NCBI GenBank assembly: GCA_964023275.1
Contig: OZ029929.1
Coordinates: 7,386,437 to 7,450,436, forward strand
Source: Norana najaformis
Taxonomy: Eukaryota > Annelida > Clitellata > Crassiclitellata > Hormogastridae
Direction of reading: 5' to 3'
DNA length: 64,000 bases
A program made the translations under genes and the position numbers. The notes beneath the pieces were generated by a model. The model was not told the DNA's origin, ran no database searches, and was given only the letters and a program-made list of their open reading frames with translations. The first letter of the stretch is position 1; each line of letters begins with the position of its first letter. Positions 46,918-61,800 of the stretch are shown one piece after another.

Positions 46918-47249
46918 TTTATTTCGATATTAATAGAAAGGGGTCGACCATTAACTGATGGACACAAAACGCGTGGGTAGCTGGATGTTCATTTGACCCC
47001 CACAGAGTTTACCCACTGACCTCTAAGATCTGGTCAGTTAGTATATAATACTACCGAAGGGAACTGGTTCAATCTTGCATAAATATTTAATTATATTTTC
47101 TATGAGAGTGATGTACAGATTACGGCTTTACAATACCACATTAAGGTGGATGATTTTAAATCACGATTGGACAGGATATTTTAAGTTCCTATTCCATAAA
47201 ATTAATGAGAAAAATACAGTGAAAGATAATCCGTTCCTTCCCTTTCGCC

Positions 47250-47325
<76 letters not shown>

Positions 47326-47689
47326 GTTTTCATCCATCCTCCGAGACATCTAAATTAACACAATATTGTTGTTGCAAGTCCATTTTCGCACAACTTTGTA
47401 GTGTAAACATTGTATTCATGTATTCTATATTAAATTTAAAAACAAAATAAAAATGCGAAGGCTTAATAGTTGACGATTTGATGTGCAGTCCAAGACAGCA
47501 AAAGTAGAGTAATGAAACTATTACATTTACATGCGCAGAATTGTCATGAAATACATGAATAGAGATTTTAGAGAGACACTGTATATACCGAAACTAATAT
47601 GGCGTCCGCTCTAATGCAAGGCGTCTTGAACTAATTAAATATTCTTCGCAATCGGGAAACGCGCCACCTTGCGAGCATCGTCGTTGTAA
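46918..47689. promoter_or_regulatory. putative bidirectional promoter, BAG1 / LDLR-family gene
   Basis: Only about 780 bp separate the BAG1 start codon (-) and the LDLR-family start codon (+), so both 5' ends and promoters must share this interval. It contains a (CT)n run at 47252-47310. I see no clear TATA box at a fixed distance from either start. Confidence 0.6.
47252..47310. repeat. (CT)n microsatellite
   Basis: About 28 CT units inside the shared promoter interval. Confidence 0.95.
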
Positions 47690-50600
47690 ATGCGCAAAAT
47701 GGCCGGGCTAAGAAACGTGAAGTGGTCAAAGTGTGTTTGTCTGACGTTTATCATATCTCTAGTCGTTTATATTGGATATTCGGCCGCAGAATCCGAAGAA
47801 TTATCGGAAAACTCAGAGGGTATGTGCGGTTTTCTTAACGCGTTTTATAATCGACGGGATTTGGCGGTTTTCCGAAAGTTAATCTCTAGATATGTCAACA
47901 TCTGATTAGCCCTGGGAATATTAGCTATTGTAGACAGGTCAGACTCATGTAGCGCAGGTTGCGATGGTTTCTTAAAACAAATGGTGTGTAAAACGATATA
48001 TAGCGCCGGAAGAAGCGTTAGGAGCATGTTTGGGATTATTAAGATCAATGTAGTGACAATAAGTAACTTCCATACCCCAATTTAAATCGGACTCGAACTC
48101 CCAGCCCACCAAATATGTTGGAAGAATAGCGTCAAGAATTTTTTGGCATTTATCGATATGTGCATTGCAGTGTAATTTTCGGTACAATAAAAGAAAGTTA
48201 TAGGCTGGAATATGGCTTGAAGAAATTTAAGTTTTTACGACAATTGATTTATACCTGCAGACCCTGGTAATTAAGGCTGTTGACACAATAATTAAGGCCT
48301 ACTATAAAACGAATGATTTTGATTTATTACCAGACAATTTATGTCCATTAGCACTTTAGCTATATTAGTAATTCTTTTTTCCAGGCGATATTTACCGCTT
48401 GTTAGCCTTGTTTTGAACTTTGACTTCAAACATGATTCCCTTTTGTGTTTGTGGGACTGAACTGCAACAACTTATGAAACATCAGTCATAATTACTTTTT
48501 CTTGGCAGCTGATGTTTGGAAAATATGTTTGCCTTACCAATTTTGAAATTCCTGTCATCATAAATATAAAAATTGAAAAACGTGGTTTTATATATATGCT
48601 TGAATTCTTTTCAGCATTGATATTAATGATTTTGATGGTGTCAGCTGGGAACATTCTGGAAGGGGGTTTGGGATTGTAGTTGTTCCACAGAAATGCAAGT
48701 CAGTGAATTATTTTACACAAAAATGTTAAATAAAAATCCCCCACTCCAATTTCATGAAATTGACTTCCCTCCTCTTCTCAATGAGTGCAAGCTGCACCTA
48801 CCTTGTATAGGAGTAGAAGTTCAAGATGATCATCTTGAAGGTCAGGTTCATAATCATCGTGAGCTCATGCTCATGATTATGAAGATCTTGATCACTGTTC
48901 TGATCACTTCAGCAGTGTTCAGGACTTTTGGGGTGAGGGCACGTAATCATTTTCTGTTAGTGCACAAATTTATTTCAAGAGTGTTCATATTATTTCAGAG
49001 TTAAATTTAGCTCATTGTCACAGCTGCTTGTATATGAGCCTCGTCCTCTTCTTCTTTCCTTCTGGTTGGAATTAGTTCCTTCTGGGGGTGGGGTCAGCCA
49101 CACGGATCCTTCTTTCCATTTGTTTCTATCTCCAGTATCTTCTTTCTTCAGTCTGAGGAGCTTTAGGTCTTGCTGAATCATTTCTCCCCATCTCTTCTTT
49201 TGTCGTGCCTGGTCTGTAAACCTCTGATGTCATAATTTTTTTAATGCAGCTTTCCTCCTCTCTCCTCATCACATAACCATACCATCTCAACCTGGTTTCT
49301 CCTTCCTTGTCAGATATGCCACTCCCAATATCTGTCTAATATACTCATTCCTTTTCTTGTCTTTCAGTGAGATTCCAAGTATCCATCACAGCATATTAGC
49401 CTGTAATGTTCAGAAGGTCAAAACAAGGTTTCCATGCCCTGGGTTGCCAAATGTCCTCTGACATCTGGCCCACAATATGCACTTGGGCTACTCAGTTGGC
49501 CACCAGTCCCAATTGGGTTTGTGCTGTGAGCCTTATGAGCTGCGGCTAGCTGAACTCTGACCTCTAGCATCATGGGCGCCTGCACATCGGAGCAAGAGTG
49601 AGTTCTCGGTTCAGAACGTCACACCTAAACACTTTTGGCCCACATCAGGCTGGGACCCTATGGCCTAGTTTTCATGTGTTGTCCCTCCTGCACAAATATT
49701 TGTGTGTGCACATGCCTCTATATGTTGGATATTTTGTGGTAATAATAATAATAATAGGACAATTTATGTAGCGCAGTAGCACGGCCGAGGCAGAAGAAAA
49801 TGGTGCTTTACATGAGTTCAGAAATCAGCAACACTCACATGATATCTTAAAAAGATATGTCTTGATGCAGGGGTTAAGCCTGACTGCTCTCCCCACTAGC
49901 TGCATGTAAAGAACGGGTGACTGAAAACAGAAATCCTGTGTACAATTGTAATCGTAATTCCGAGATTTCTACAGCGCCCAATGAAAGCCGCGCCGCGGGG
50001 ACCAGCTTATTCACAGGCGCTCAGTCAAAACAAAATCGGTAGGGAAAAAGATTCGGTTCCAAGTCAAGATCCAAAAGTCAGACGGAGAGACAGCGTGGCA
50101 GCTATGGGGGGGTGTTTGGGGTTGGAGAGGAGAAGGAGATTAGAGGAAGAAGGGGAGTCAAGATAGGATCTGTGAAAGAGGAATGTTTTGTTTGAAGCAT
50201 TGTTTGAAGCGTTTATCAATTCCTCAGTATCATATTGCACTAACTGTTCTAAACGTCGTTCTGGAGGAATTAGCTGACCTCTGTAAACTTTTCTGGAAAA
50301 GCTGATTGACGACAGTCAAAGCTTCAGTCAGTGAAAGCAAAACTTGCCAAAGTGGGCTTGGTGTACCACTGAGAATGGGTATACCGGAGTGATTAAGGTG
50401 CTGTTAAGCAAATTGAAGACATTGACAAAGCCGTTGTAGCTTGGTTCGTTGAGCTAGTCTGCAACTACATTGATTTCCAGAAGATGAGTTGCTAGAATGG
50501 AAGGTGTTTGATATACTCACTGTGACAGATACAAAGCTGCATGATGCTGGACAAACTGAGATTGCTAGATTAGCAGTTAAGTAGGCTATTATTATCTACT

Positions 50601-53600
50601 TGATACAACTGACCATGAATATAATTAGCATTCAGCAGGCATGTATAGTGGGATTGAAAAATTTTGCAGAGAGTGAAGAACTGAGTGAGTTTGCAGCATA
50701 TAAGTGCATGTGCCACTTTCCATCGTTTGTGGAGTATTAAAGTAAAGTATCTCTTATCTCGCAAGTGAGACATACGGGAGGCGCTCATTTCCTTTTCTCT
50801 AAGCCTTTGAGCTGGCATTGGACAAATCCCAAGGTCCTGGACCCAGGGCCAGTGCATCGCAGGACTTGCCATTCACTTCCCAGCCTATGCCGGTACCAAA
50901 TTATATTGCTTCAAATTATTTTGCTTGGTGACAGAGGCACGATGTTGTACCAACAACTTGCCCAGGGTCGATACACAGAGTTAAACCCGCAACTGCATGG
51001 TCATTGACCAACAGACCACCTTGCGGCACACTATTAGCAACAAAATGTGTCATCGACTTCTGGTTGACCACTTGACCGTCTGACAAGAATCAAGGCTTCA
51101 AATTCATGGTCAAACGATCAACAGGTTATGTGTATGCTCGTTCCAGCTGCATAAAGTTGAACAGAAGGCATTCAAATAGAAGTTTAACTTGTCCTTTATC
51201 ATTTTCTATTGCACAATGTGATTTTTGTAGTCTTTTAATTTAGGCCTAAACTGAAAAGCTACAAAATCTTGCATGAACCATGGCGCAGGCCCAGCTGTTG
51301 TTGTGATGACAGATCACATGGTAAGCCAGTGAGGGCACATGAAAGAAAATTAGTAGGAACATTGCACTAGAGCATGCTATACTCAGATAAACATGATCTA
51401 GGAATGTCATGATCGTGTGAATCCTGATCATGACAACTGATTGCATATTTTCAGTCTATATAGGCTCCTCTGTTCTTTGTTCACCTTTGATGACGATGAT
51501 CATGATCATCGTCATCATCATGATCATCATCATCATCATCTGTTGCCAGCCATTTGGCAACCATGTGTGTGCAGATGTATGAGATGTATGATATATTTAT
51601 TTATATATTTGTATATAACACATATATGCATGTAGCTCCTTTGAGGGTTCTTAACAGGTGTTGTGTAAATGTCCACATACATGCATAGATAGATGGATGG
51701 ATAGATGCATGCAAACATACATACAGTACATACATACGGCACATACATACATATGGCACATGCATACATACATACATATATAGATACATACATGCATGCA
51801 TACTTAAGTACCTGGTACATACATACATACATGCATGCATACATACATACATCATACATGAATAAATTCATTCTTTTAGGTCTAGTGTTAATTCAGTAGT
51901 TTTTACATGTGTACTCTGAGTGTTGTTATGTCTTCTTTAGGTCGTCTGTTAAATGTAGTTTGGTTTATCTGCTTATCTTTGCTGCTGTTCTGTCATACAC
52001 TGCGTTGTTTGGTATTTGGGCTGTGGGTGTTCCTTCCAGTGGGCATTCTTTGTTACAGAGACAAACAAATTTGGGAAATGTATGAACATGGTAATTTGCA
52101 CATATTGTATACATATACTGTATTTGGATGATGTTGTAGGTGTTGACCATACAGGCTCCTGTAATGCAGGTGAATTTACCTGTGCGAATGGCCAATGCAT
52201 CATGGCCGACTGGCAGTGCGACGGAGAATCGGACTGTGTTGATAACACGGATGAAGACAAGGAGCTATGTGGTAGGGAACCAGTGTGTGTTTCTAGGTCA
52301 TTTAAATTACTAAATGCAGTGCAATCTAATCTGTGTCTGTCATCGGATAGATGATCTAAGGATGGATGGATGGATGGATTGATCAATCAGTGAGTGTATG
52401 GAAGGGTAGATGGATTGGCTGGATAGATGGATGGATGGCTGGTTGGGTGGATAGATGGATGGATGGATGAGGGATGGATGGATTGGCTGGTTGGGTGGAT
52501 AGATGGATGGATGGATGGGTGGATGATGGATGGATAGACAGATTGGCTGGCTGGCTAGATATTTGGATGGATAGATAGATGAAGGGATGGATGGATGGAT
52601 CTATGGAGTGAGGGACAGACGGATGATAGAATTACATTTGTAGAATAATAACAGAGAGTGACAATGTGTTTGATGTTTGAGTCAATTAAAGCTGTCAGCC
52701 GGTGTTGTGCAAGCCTTTATTACCTTATCAGTGCAGCTGATAAACAATCTACACCCATTTCTATAGTTTCCAAAGTAATTGTCAGAACAAATGCTTTTAA
52801 CATTCATTCGTTCATGCACAGTATATGTATACAATATGTGCAAATTATATTTGTATGCGTCCCTGTAGGTGTGTACTTGTACATTAGGTTGTTAAAAGTC
52901 ATGTCTGGGAACAGCAAACACTAGTGTAGCGGGTGACATAATGCTTGGCGGGGTAGTGAAGTAACAAAATGTGGCAAGTACTTGGAAGGTTGGCTCTCTG
53001 GTGCCCACTCAGCCCACCATCATTTTGGGGTCTGTAAATGAGTACGTACCCTGTAAAAGTGTAAACTAATTTGACAACATCTTTTGTTTTACTACACAAA
53101 TGTGGATGTTTTTGCAACAAAGAAGCATGGCCATACAGCCGCGTCATCCACAAAAACTTTTGCAGAGAAGTGTACACATTGCTGATGAGTCAGACGTTAA
53201 CATAAGGTGTTTGAGACATCAACATAAGGTGATTTGTATGGAAGAGTAGATGGATTGGCTGGATAGATGACTGGATGGATGGATGATGGACGGATGGATT
53301 GGCTGGCTGGCTAGTTGGCTGGCTAGGTGTTTGGATGGATAGATGGATGAATGGATGGATGGATGAATGAATATAGGGACGGATGGATGGATGGATGAGT
53401 CCATACTTTCAGATGATTCTCAACACTTTTCTAGAGAGTACCAAATGCACTTTGGGAGGTCAGCAAGGAGTCTTATAGTTGAATTGCTGTTGTCCTAGTT
53501 GCATCTAAGTCAAAAGACCGTTTCACCTTGGTCCCACGCTTCTGAAGAGTTGATTTAGAGTCTTTTTGCAATCAAATGTGTTTCCTTCACCACTTTTTCA

Positions 53601-55805
53601 ACACTGGATCCTCTTTCTCATGGTTCCTTTAGATCCATGTAAAGTGTCTTGGTATAAGGAGGAGTTTATGGTTTTATAAGGTAGTAATTTAAGGCTAAAT
53701 GAAATTTGAGATTCATATTATGCCAGAAATCACTTTATAAATGGTTCATGTATCTGAATAAAGTTCATATATATATATACACATAATACAATTATACATA
53801 TACATATGCACCTACACAAAGTCCACTAGACACTGTAAAGATACCATAGCCTAACAGTGGCCAGAATGTTCAAAGACCAGCTGTCTTGTTTTAACACAGA
53901 GCCACTTTGACCTAAAGTGATACACTTGTCAGAGCCATGCTATCCAGACAAACTCTGGTGACTGAATACACATCAGCTGTCTTCTTTTAGCAACCTAACA
54001 TCAGTTAGGGTAGCAAGAAGCCTTTCTGTGAGGTACTTTATAGGTGCTATGAAGATGCTCAGTTACTTAGATACTCCAATCCATTAGGTCATTCAGCAAA
54101 TCTATGTGGTTCCTCTTCAGGATATACACTTAGAATTACTCATTACTCCCAGGCCAGCCTTGGCAAAGGAGAGCAGTTTTCAAGTGTTGCTAATGGTACT
54201 TTTAGCACCCTGAGCTGGAAGATGTAGATCCAGAGGAAGGCAGGTGCAGATAGAAGGCACAGCATCACATTTTCTGTATGTGTTGTGGGGGGTACTAGTC
54301 ACTCACAGCCACAGCCACTCACAGCATAACGGTGGGTGTAGCGTCCTGACAGACAACATGTGTCTGGACTAGAGTTGTCAAAATTTTAGTGAAATGTGGC
54401 CTGGGTGTCCGTGTCTCTTTTGAGCAGCTATCTGACTACCCGTCACTCCATCATTGCACAGATAATATCACTTTCCAAAGCTTTCAGATGGAAACACTAA
54501 CCAATGTGTTTGCTAGCAAAGGCAAAATCAATTGTATTATTCTTAGATGCCTTTATAAGTGGTAAATATTCAGTTGAAATAAAAATTGTACACTTTCTAA
54601 AGATTTACACTTGTTGTTTAATGCCTTTTTGATATTTTTTGATGGTGCCATTGTGCTACAGTACTATTAATAATCCCTCCCAAAGACACTAAATATAGAA
54701 TGATTCTGTATATAGCATCACAATTAAAACATGTAAGTTAATGAAGCCTTTTTTATAATTTATGGGTTTTTTAAAACTGAAATAGTGTTCCATATAATTG
54801 TTTTAAATAATATGATAACATGAACATTGTCAATATTGGAAAAACTATCAACTTTACACCACCAATTGATATCAACTGCACACAGCTGCCTGAGTACACA
54901 ACGGTGGTGACTGGTTCCTGCTGGCTTACAGTCCTGCATCAGTCAGGGTTGTTCCAATACTCCAAACATGTAAACTTACCAAAGGGCTAGGTGTCAGGTA
55001 TTAATATTATATTTTATTAACTCGCTAATTCACTGATCTACTTACTGACTGACCATTACTGAGCTCCTCTTCTGCCCTAGCACTTTTCTGCCCGTCCGTC
55101 ACCTCATCCTTAAAATTTGGCAATCGCTTCATAGCCATAGCTGCCCCACCACTCTGGAATAAACCCCCCCAGAACTGCAACAATTATCTGACCCATGATA
55201 CAAACTCATCTATGCTCCACTGCTTGCAGTTTCTGCATTAGTCTTTCACTTGAAACTGAAAACATTCCTCTTTCACAGATCCTGTCCTGACTCCCCTTCT
55301 TCCTCTTATCCCTTTCCGCTCCAATCCCCATCACACCATAGCTGCCACGCTGTCTCTGCCTGACTTGTGGATCTTGACCTGGAACCGAACCCCTTTTGCC
55401 TATCGATTTTGTTTTGACAGAGCGCCTGTGAATAAGCTGGTCCCCGTGACGTGGCTTTCGTTGGGCGTTGTAGAAATCTCGAGATTACGATTATGATTAC
55501 GAATGGACTTACTTTCCAAGTAGAGTCTGCTCTTTATTATTTCAAGCATAAGCATAAATAAACAGGCAGCACTTAGCCTCTATAGGGTTGCATATATATT
55601 AAATATATGTGTACACATATGTTTATAGGAGTAAATAGGTCTCCTGTATATATATATGTATATATATGCACAATTCTGTATGTGCTTTACTTAGCTCTTA
55701 TATTTGCATGTATGCATTGTTTTTGCAGCTATTTATATCTAGTACATACTTGTAATTGTAGACTTTATATTATATATATATTTTTAGATATATGTGTGTA
55801 TATAT

Positions 55806-55856
<51 letters not shown>

Positions 55857-58800
55857 CCACTTGGTGTTTCATTAATGCATATATCTTATATTTAGAGAGT
55901 GTGTGTATATTTCTAGTACATAATTGTAATTGTAGACTTTACATATATAGGACCACTTGGTGTTTCATTAATGCAGATCCATCCATATAGAAATTTAATT
56001 CAGAGTGCAGCCTGGTGATATAAAATTGCCCTGGAGCAATGGGATGACCTTACAACCAGGATTGTGTCACACGGAGACAGCATCCATTGCATGGCTTTGT
56101 AATCTACAAATCGGTCTAGGCAAGCTTATGCTATGTGAAGTCATGTTTGGAAGCAGGAGACACTGCAGGCGGATCGAGAAGTCTAGAGTGGCGCCACACT
56201 GCGGAAAATTCTTTCACAACCTTTATTAGTTCATGACTAGTTATATGAGTTTTTTCCCATTACGTTGTTACTTTACAGGTTTAGTAGGCACCCTCCCTCA
56301 GACCAGTCTGGAGGGACCTACACAATGGTGTGCCACTCCTTCTAAGATCGGATGGGAGGCCATCACCCTCCATATTGTGTCATTGACTGCAGACACTAGC
56401 TACAAGGCTCATAGGCATAGTTGTCTGGTTATATGGCAGTCAAAGTGGCGTATAGCCAGACAGTAATCTTACCTTCCTTTATCTGCATTGAACGTGTGGT
56501 GACACTGGACACTTTATGCATGTGAGCATTCTAGTAACTTCAGTGCATTCTAATAACACTATTGCATTCAAGTAACACTAGTTCATTGTAGTAACACTAG
56601 TAACTGATGTTGGTAGACATTACTTCTAAGGGTGTGGGGTGACTGTGAAAGCCGTAGTTTGCTTATATATGAATTGCAATGCCTCTAAGAGTTGAATGTG
56701 GCCAAATTTCTTGTGGGCATATGATATCTGGTAATAAAAACCGCCACTGTGGTCTGCAGAATTTCATAAGGCAGTCATTGCACATGTGTTAAATGTTAGT
56801 GCACTATTAGGAATTAACCCACAAGGGTGTTAACTGTCTGATTGTCTCGAAGGTAGTCCTCATTGTGACCTACTTTTTGATTAGCATTAAATGGCACGTG
56901 ACGATCACATTCCATTAGTTTACATGAATTACATTGGATGGTGGCGTGATGTAGTCAGCAGCGTCGGAAAACTGGACCAGTAGTTGTTTTGCTGCATTGG
57001 GTCCAAAGTTAGGGTCAGTTAATTATAGAGCTTATGGGGGACTCTGAATGGTGTTATATAAATGTTGTACTATATGTATGTGTATATACACACTTCATCA
57101 CTATTATGTTGCATTAGGGTTGCATTTGATTACCATTGCATTACATTATATTATGATTACAGTATATTACCATTATGTTGCATCAGGGTTGCATTTGATT
57201 ACCATTGCATTACATTATGATTACAGTACATTACCATTATGTTGCATTAGGGTTGCATTTGATTACCATTGCATTACATTATGATTACAGTACATTACCA
57301 TTATGTTGCATTAGGGTTGCATTTGATTACCATTGCATTACATTATGATTACATTGCATTACCATTATGTTGCATTAGGGTTGCATTTCATTACCATTAT
57401 TTTGCATTACCATTATGTTGCATTAAGGTTGCATTTATTTACCATTGCGTTGCATTATAATTATGTTGCATTACCATTATGTTGCATTTTATTACCATTG
57501 TGTTGCATTATGATTACACTGCGTTATGATTACATTACAGTCAGCTTGTGGCGTGTACTGTGTTCAATTAAATTTCCTGGCATTGCTGTGATGGTGGCCT
57601 GTGGTGCTGGATCTGTTCCGTCTGCAGAGAGACCGCCTCACTGGATGTCATTTTGCAGCACCTGATCAGTCCATGTCTCGTGCCTTTTCCAGTCCACGGT
57701 ACTGGTTGTTTCTCCCGACGAGTGCCGGAAATGCCCGGCCCACGAGCTGGAACCGCTTCCCGGGTGGGGGGCTATGTCCGTCCGCCGGCCCTTATAAGCC
57801 ACCGCCGCCGCTGCCGCCCCAGTGGCCCTTGCTGAATAATCCTGGTCACGTGTCCTGGTCACGATTTGGTTCATGTGTTTCATATTGATTTTATCAATCC
57901 TCCTTTGGCATTTGACTTGGTTCTGTAGTACAGTGAAACCTCGTTCTAGTATGCATTCGGTTTAGTGTAGATTTGATTAATGCACAGATTCGCTTATAGA
58001 GCGAATTTGGTTAATGCACGGATTTGGTTATACCATATGGCCGGTTATATGCCCAGGTTGTAATTATGGTGCTGATTGAACTATAGAACATGAACTTGCC
58101 CTGACTAAGCTAAAGCCCTGAGTGTGTTATTTATGGCTGTTTATTGCTTCAGCAGTGGCTCAGCTGTGGTTTAAATAATTGGCCATTGACCTCGGGACTC
58201 TGACTTAAGTCCTAGTGGTAGCCTTGGCCTCGATATTCCTTTGCTCTTGAAAGCTGGCTTATGACGACAGCAATTATGGCAATGGATATATGTTGCTTAG
58301 TATACAACACATATGCTGTGCCCGTTTTTGACTCCCATTAAAAGCCACACCGAGTTGTCTGATGATAGGCTATATTTAGTGACCTTTCCAGGACCAAATT
58401 TGTCTAGAGCCATTCTCAGCACTTTCTACATTTTTATGTAATATTTAGGTCAAATTATAGCATCTGTTGTTACCAGAGATTCAGTACACTGGTCATACTG
58501 TCCCTACAGAAAACCGTGTACATTCAGCTAGAACAGCCAGAGTGCTTTTATGATGCGATCCATAGCTCCCCCAACTTACAGTGAAGTTTTAATGTATGTG
58601 TCTTAATTATACCATGGTGGAAAATATAGATTTACATTATATTTTACTGAGAAAAACTTGTCTAGCGGTCGTACTGCAATTAGTTGTGTAATGTCCGCCA
58701 TGTCCACCATCCAAGTGCTGACTGGGTCCATCGAAATGCCTGACTGGCATCATCCCAGGAGCCAATGAGCCAGATCGATTTCGTGTCCAGCCGATATTAG

Positions 58801-61800
58801 CAGGCGGCAACTTGCGTGACACCAATTGCAAATATGGAGAGGTTTCTATTTCTGATGCAATTTAAGGCTTTCATGTTGAGAGAGAGGAAGGGAGGCAGCG
58901 AGGAAGGGAGGAAGGGAAGGAGGGAGAAAGGAAAGGAGGAAGAGAGGAAGGGAGAAAGGAATGGAGGGAGGGAAAGAGAGGAAAGGAGGGGCAATGGAAG
59001 GAGAAAGGAAGGAAAGGAGGAGTTGAGCAATTTCTTTTCCTTCCGTGGCTTTTCCTATGTGAAATGTCCTTATTCCATTTGCAGGCTGGCGCAATCTTGA
59101 AAGTAGTATCTCGTACGAGCTGACACTACCTTGTCTGGAATGTTGCTACACATTTTGTAGCCCATATAGACGGGCAGTAGTGTGGCCCATTTTGGTAGCC
59201 TGACAAGAAATGTCTGAGTGTAGGTAGACTATAATGGTATATGGTACTTTATTATCAGACACTGTATATCTGTGGGTGTTCTGGCCACGTTAATCTGTGA
59301 TGTTACTAGACTTGAAACATTTCAGCCGATGTTTTGTTTTTGGATCTGCAAGATGTTGCAATCTAAACAGTTACAGAAAACATTAATCATTGATTGCTAC
59401 AAGTGCTGTCTGATCAGAAGTGCTATCCGAATTCAGTGTGGTTTACAGCCAGACACTTTATTCAAGTGCCCGTTAAAGCCCACATTATTACCTCAATGAA
59501 GCCAGATGATGAATTTTTAAATACGGCCTATTATTTTTAAATAGGGCCTGATATTTTTAAATAGGGCCTATTATTTAAGGACTGGTCATGTGGCTTCAAC
59601 CAGATGAAATATCTGTTATTGCATATGTGTAGTACTGTCTGCTAGTTACCTATCCAGTTCAGTGCACTCTGAGTAGTACTAATGACTGATGACCAAAGAC
59701 AATGTTGTGGCCGCAAAGTGCCTCAAGACACTGTCAGGTTAGAAAACACAGCATCTGTGACCTACAACCAGACATTTCTTTTTGACTGCCATGTCTGTTT
59801 GGACTGTAGCCCATATTTGATATTTATTTTATTCATTTATTGCACTTGTTTTGCGAATCTGTTTGAATCTGAGGCACGAGACAAGTGTGCACAAACAACT
59901 TGTCTAGTGTGATTACACGGAGTCCACTTGGTAGGCTCAAACCCGCAATCGTTAGATTACAGGCTCAGCACGCTACCAAATGAACAATCATGCTGTACAA
60001 GTGTTTGTAGATAGTTATTGCCGTGCAATGTATTGATGGCTGCGAGCGTCTTGGTCGACTCAGTGTCTGCTGCTAGCAGACACTGTGAATAGTGTAGTGT
60101 TTTCGATGGGACCCTGGAGCCACTGTGTCCACAGCAACAGTTCTAGATATTTGTTTGACTTCGGTTTTTATTAATTTACAATGTCAAGCTTGGAGAGTAG
60201 GGTAAATAGACAAACGAGACAGTCCGGTTGTGTATTTATCAGCCTCTTGTCACTTGTGTGTAGCTGGACATTTATGTAGCGCCTTTTAAGACCGAGACGC
60301 AAAGGCACTTATGCTATTATTATGATCGACGGTGGGTGCAAAGTTCAACTGAAAAGAACTGCTGAAACTACAGTGGCAGAAATATCGAGTAAAATGAGAT
60401 CAGTTACTTTTCTTCTGTCCATGGAGCTGATTATATGATTGTGAATGGTAACTGATGCAGTTTCGGTTGAATGGTTTTTCCGGTAGGCAGATGGAAAAGG
60501 TAGGTACAGCTTATGTGATGAAAGACGACAATGCAAGCAGTTTGCAGTGACCTTTTCCAGAATTTTGGAGACAATAATGAATTTTAAAGGTGGGACGAAA
60601 GTTTGATATGTGTGTATGTATGTATCTAGTCTTTTATATTGCACATTTTAAGAACCTCTCAAAAGCACTGATCATCTTCTGATCCATGTAAGTATATGTA
60701 TGCATGATATATGTAGGTGAGTATGTATAGATATGGGTATATGTATGTATATGTACGTATGAATGCAGAAATGTATGTATGTAAATGTGTGTGTATTTAT
60801 GGATGTACATGTATGTATGAACGTATGTATCTATGTACACATATGTATAAATTCTTGAATGTTTTTATTTGTTTATGTATTTATGCATGTATGTATGAAT
60901 GTATGTATGTATTATATATGACTAGACCGTGTTATATCAGATATCACTTTGTAATGGAGCATGTTCTGAGGCGGTTCCAATGTACAAGTGTTCATCATTT
61001 GATGCCTTGGGTATTATTAGATTACGTTATACGAGTCTCCGGACTATTAGATTAGAAATTCCCGATTGCATCCATTGTTAGCCTGTAGCCTGGCATTTGT
61101 GACCCATTCCTACTCACAGTCACTGTGTCTGCAAGATCTCCATCCAGACTATAGAGGAAGAAGTAGAAGAGCAGTTTCAAGCCAAACCCGAGAGAGGCAG
61201 GTATGGGTATGAAGCGTGAGCGTCTTCATATTTCTTAGCATTGGTATATAAGGACAGTTGGCCAATCCTCTTCACCACCTGATCTTCCCACTGACAGTGT
61301 ACAGTCAATGTATTCATTTCAGAGCTGAGTTTGCTAGAGCCCCAAGTAGGAGCTGAACTCTTAAGAAATCGTTCTGCCTTGGGCATTTGAACCATAGACC
61401 TGAGGGTTGACAGACCAGCATGTTAACCATTAAACAGGGTTGACAGACCAGCATGTTATCCATTAAGCAGGGTTGACATCAGCATGTTATCGATTAAACA
61501 GGGTTGACAGATCAGCATGTTATCCATTAAACAGGGTTGACAGACCAGCATGTTATCCATTAAACAGGGTTGACAGACCAGCATGTTATCCATTAAACAG
61601 GGTTGACAGACCAGCATGTTAACCATTAAACAGGGATGACAGACCAGCATGTTATCTATTAAACAGGGTTGACAGACCAGCATGTTATCCATTAAACAGG
61701 GTTGACAGACCAGCATGTTAACCATTAAACAGGGATGACAGACCAGCATGTTATCTATTAAACAGGGTTGACAGACCAGCTTGTATTAACCATTAAACAG

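Noticed and set aside
48693..49004. 103-codon + strand frame in LDLR-family intron 1
   Set aside because: No known domain, no phase 1 borders and several low-complexity Met/Ile stretches.
57601..57888. Proline-rich + strand frame in a GC-rich patch
   Set aside because: No splice-consistent continuation and no recognisable domain. Probably unique intron sequence.
59935..59992. Functional tRNA gene on the - strand
   Set aside because: A- and B-box are present but the acceptor stem does not pair well. A SINE head or pseudogene is more likely.
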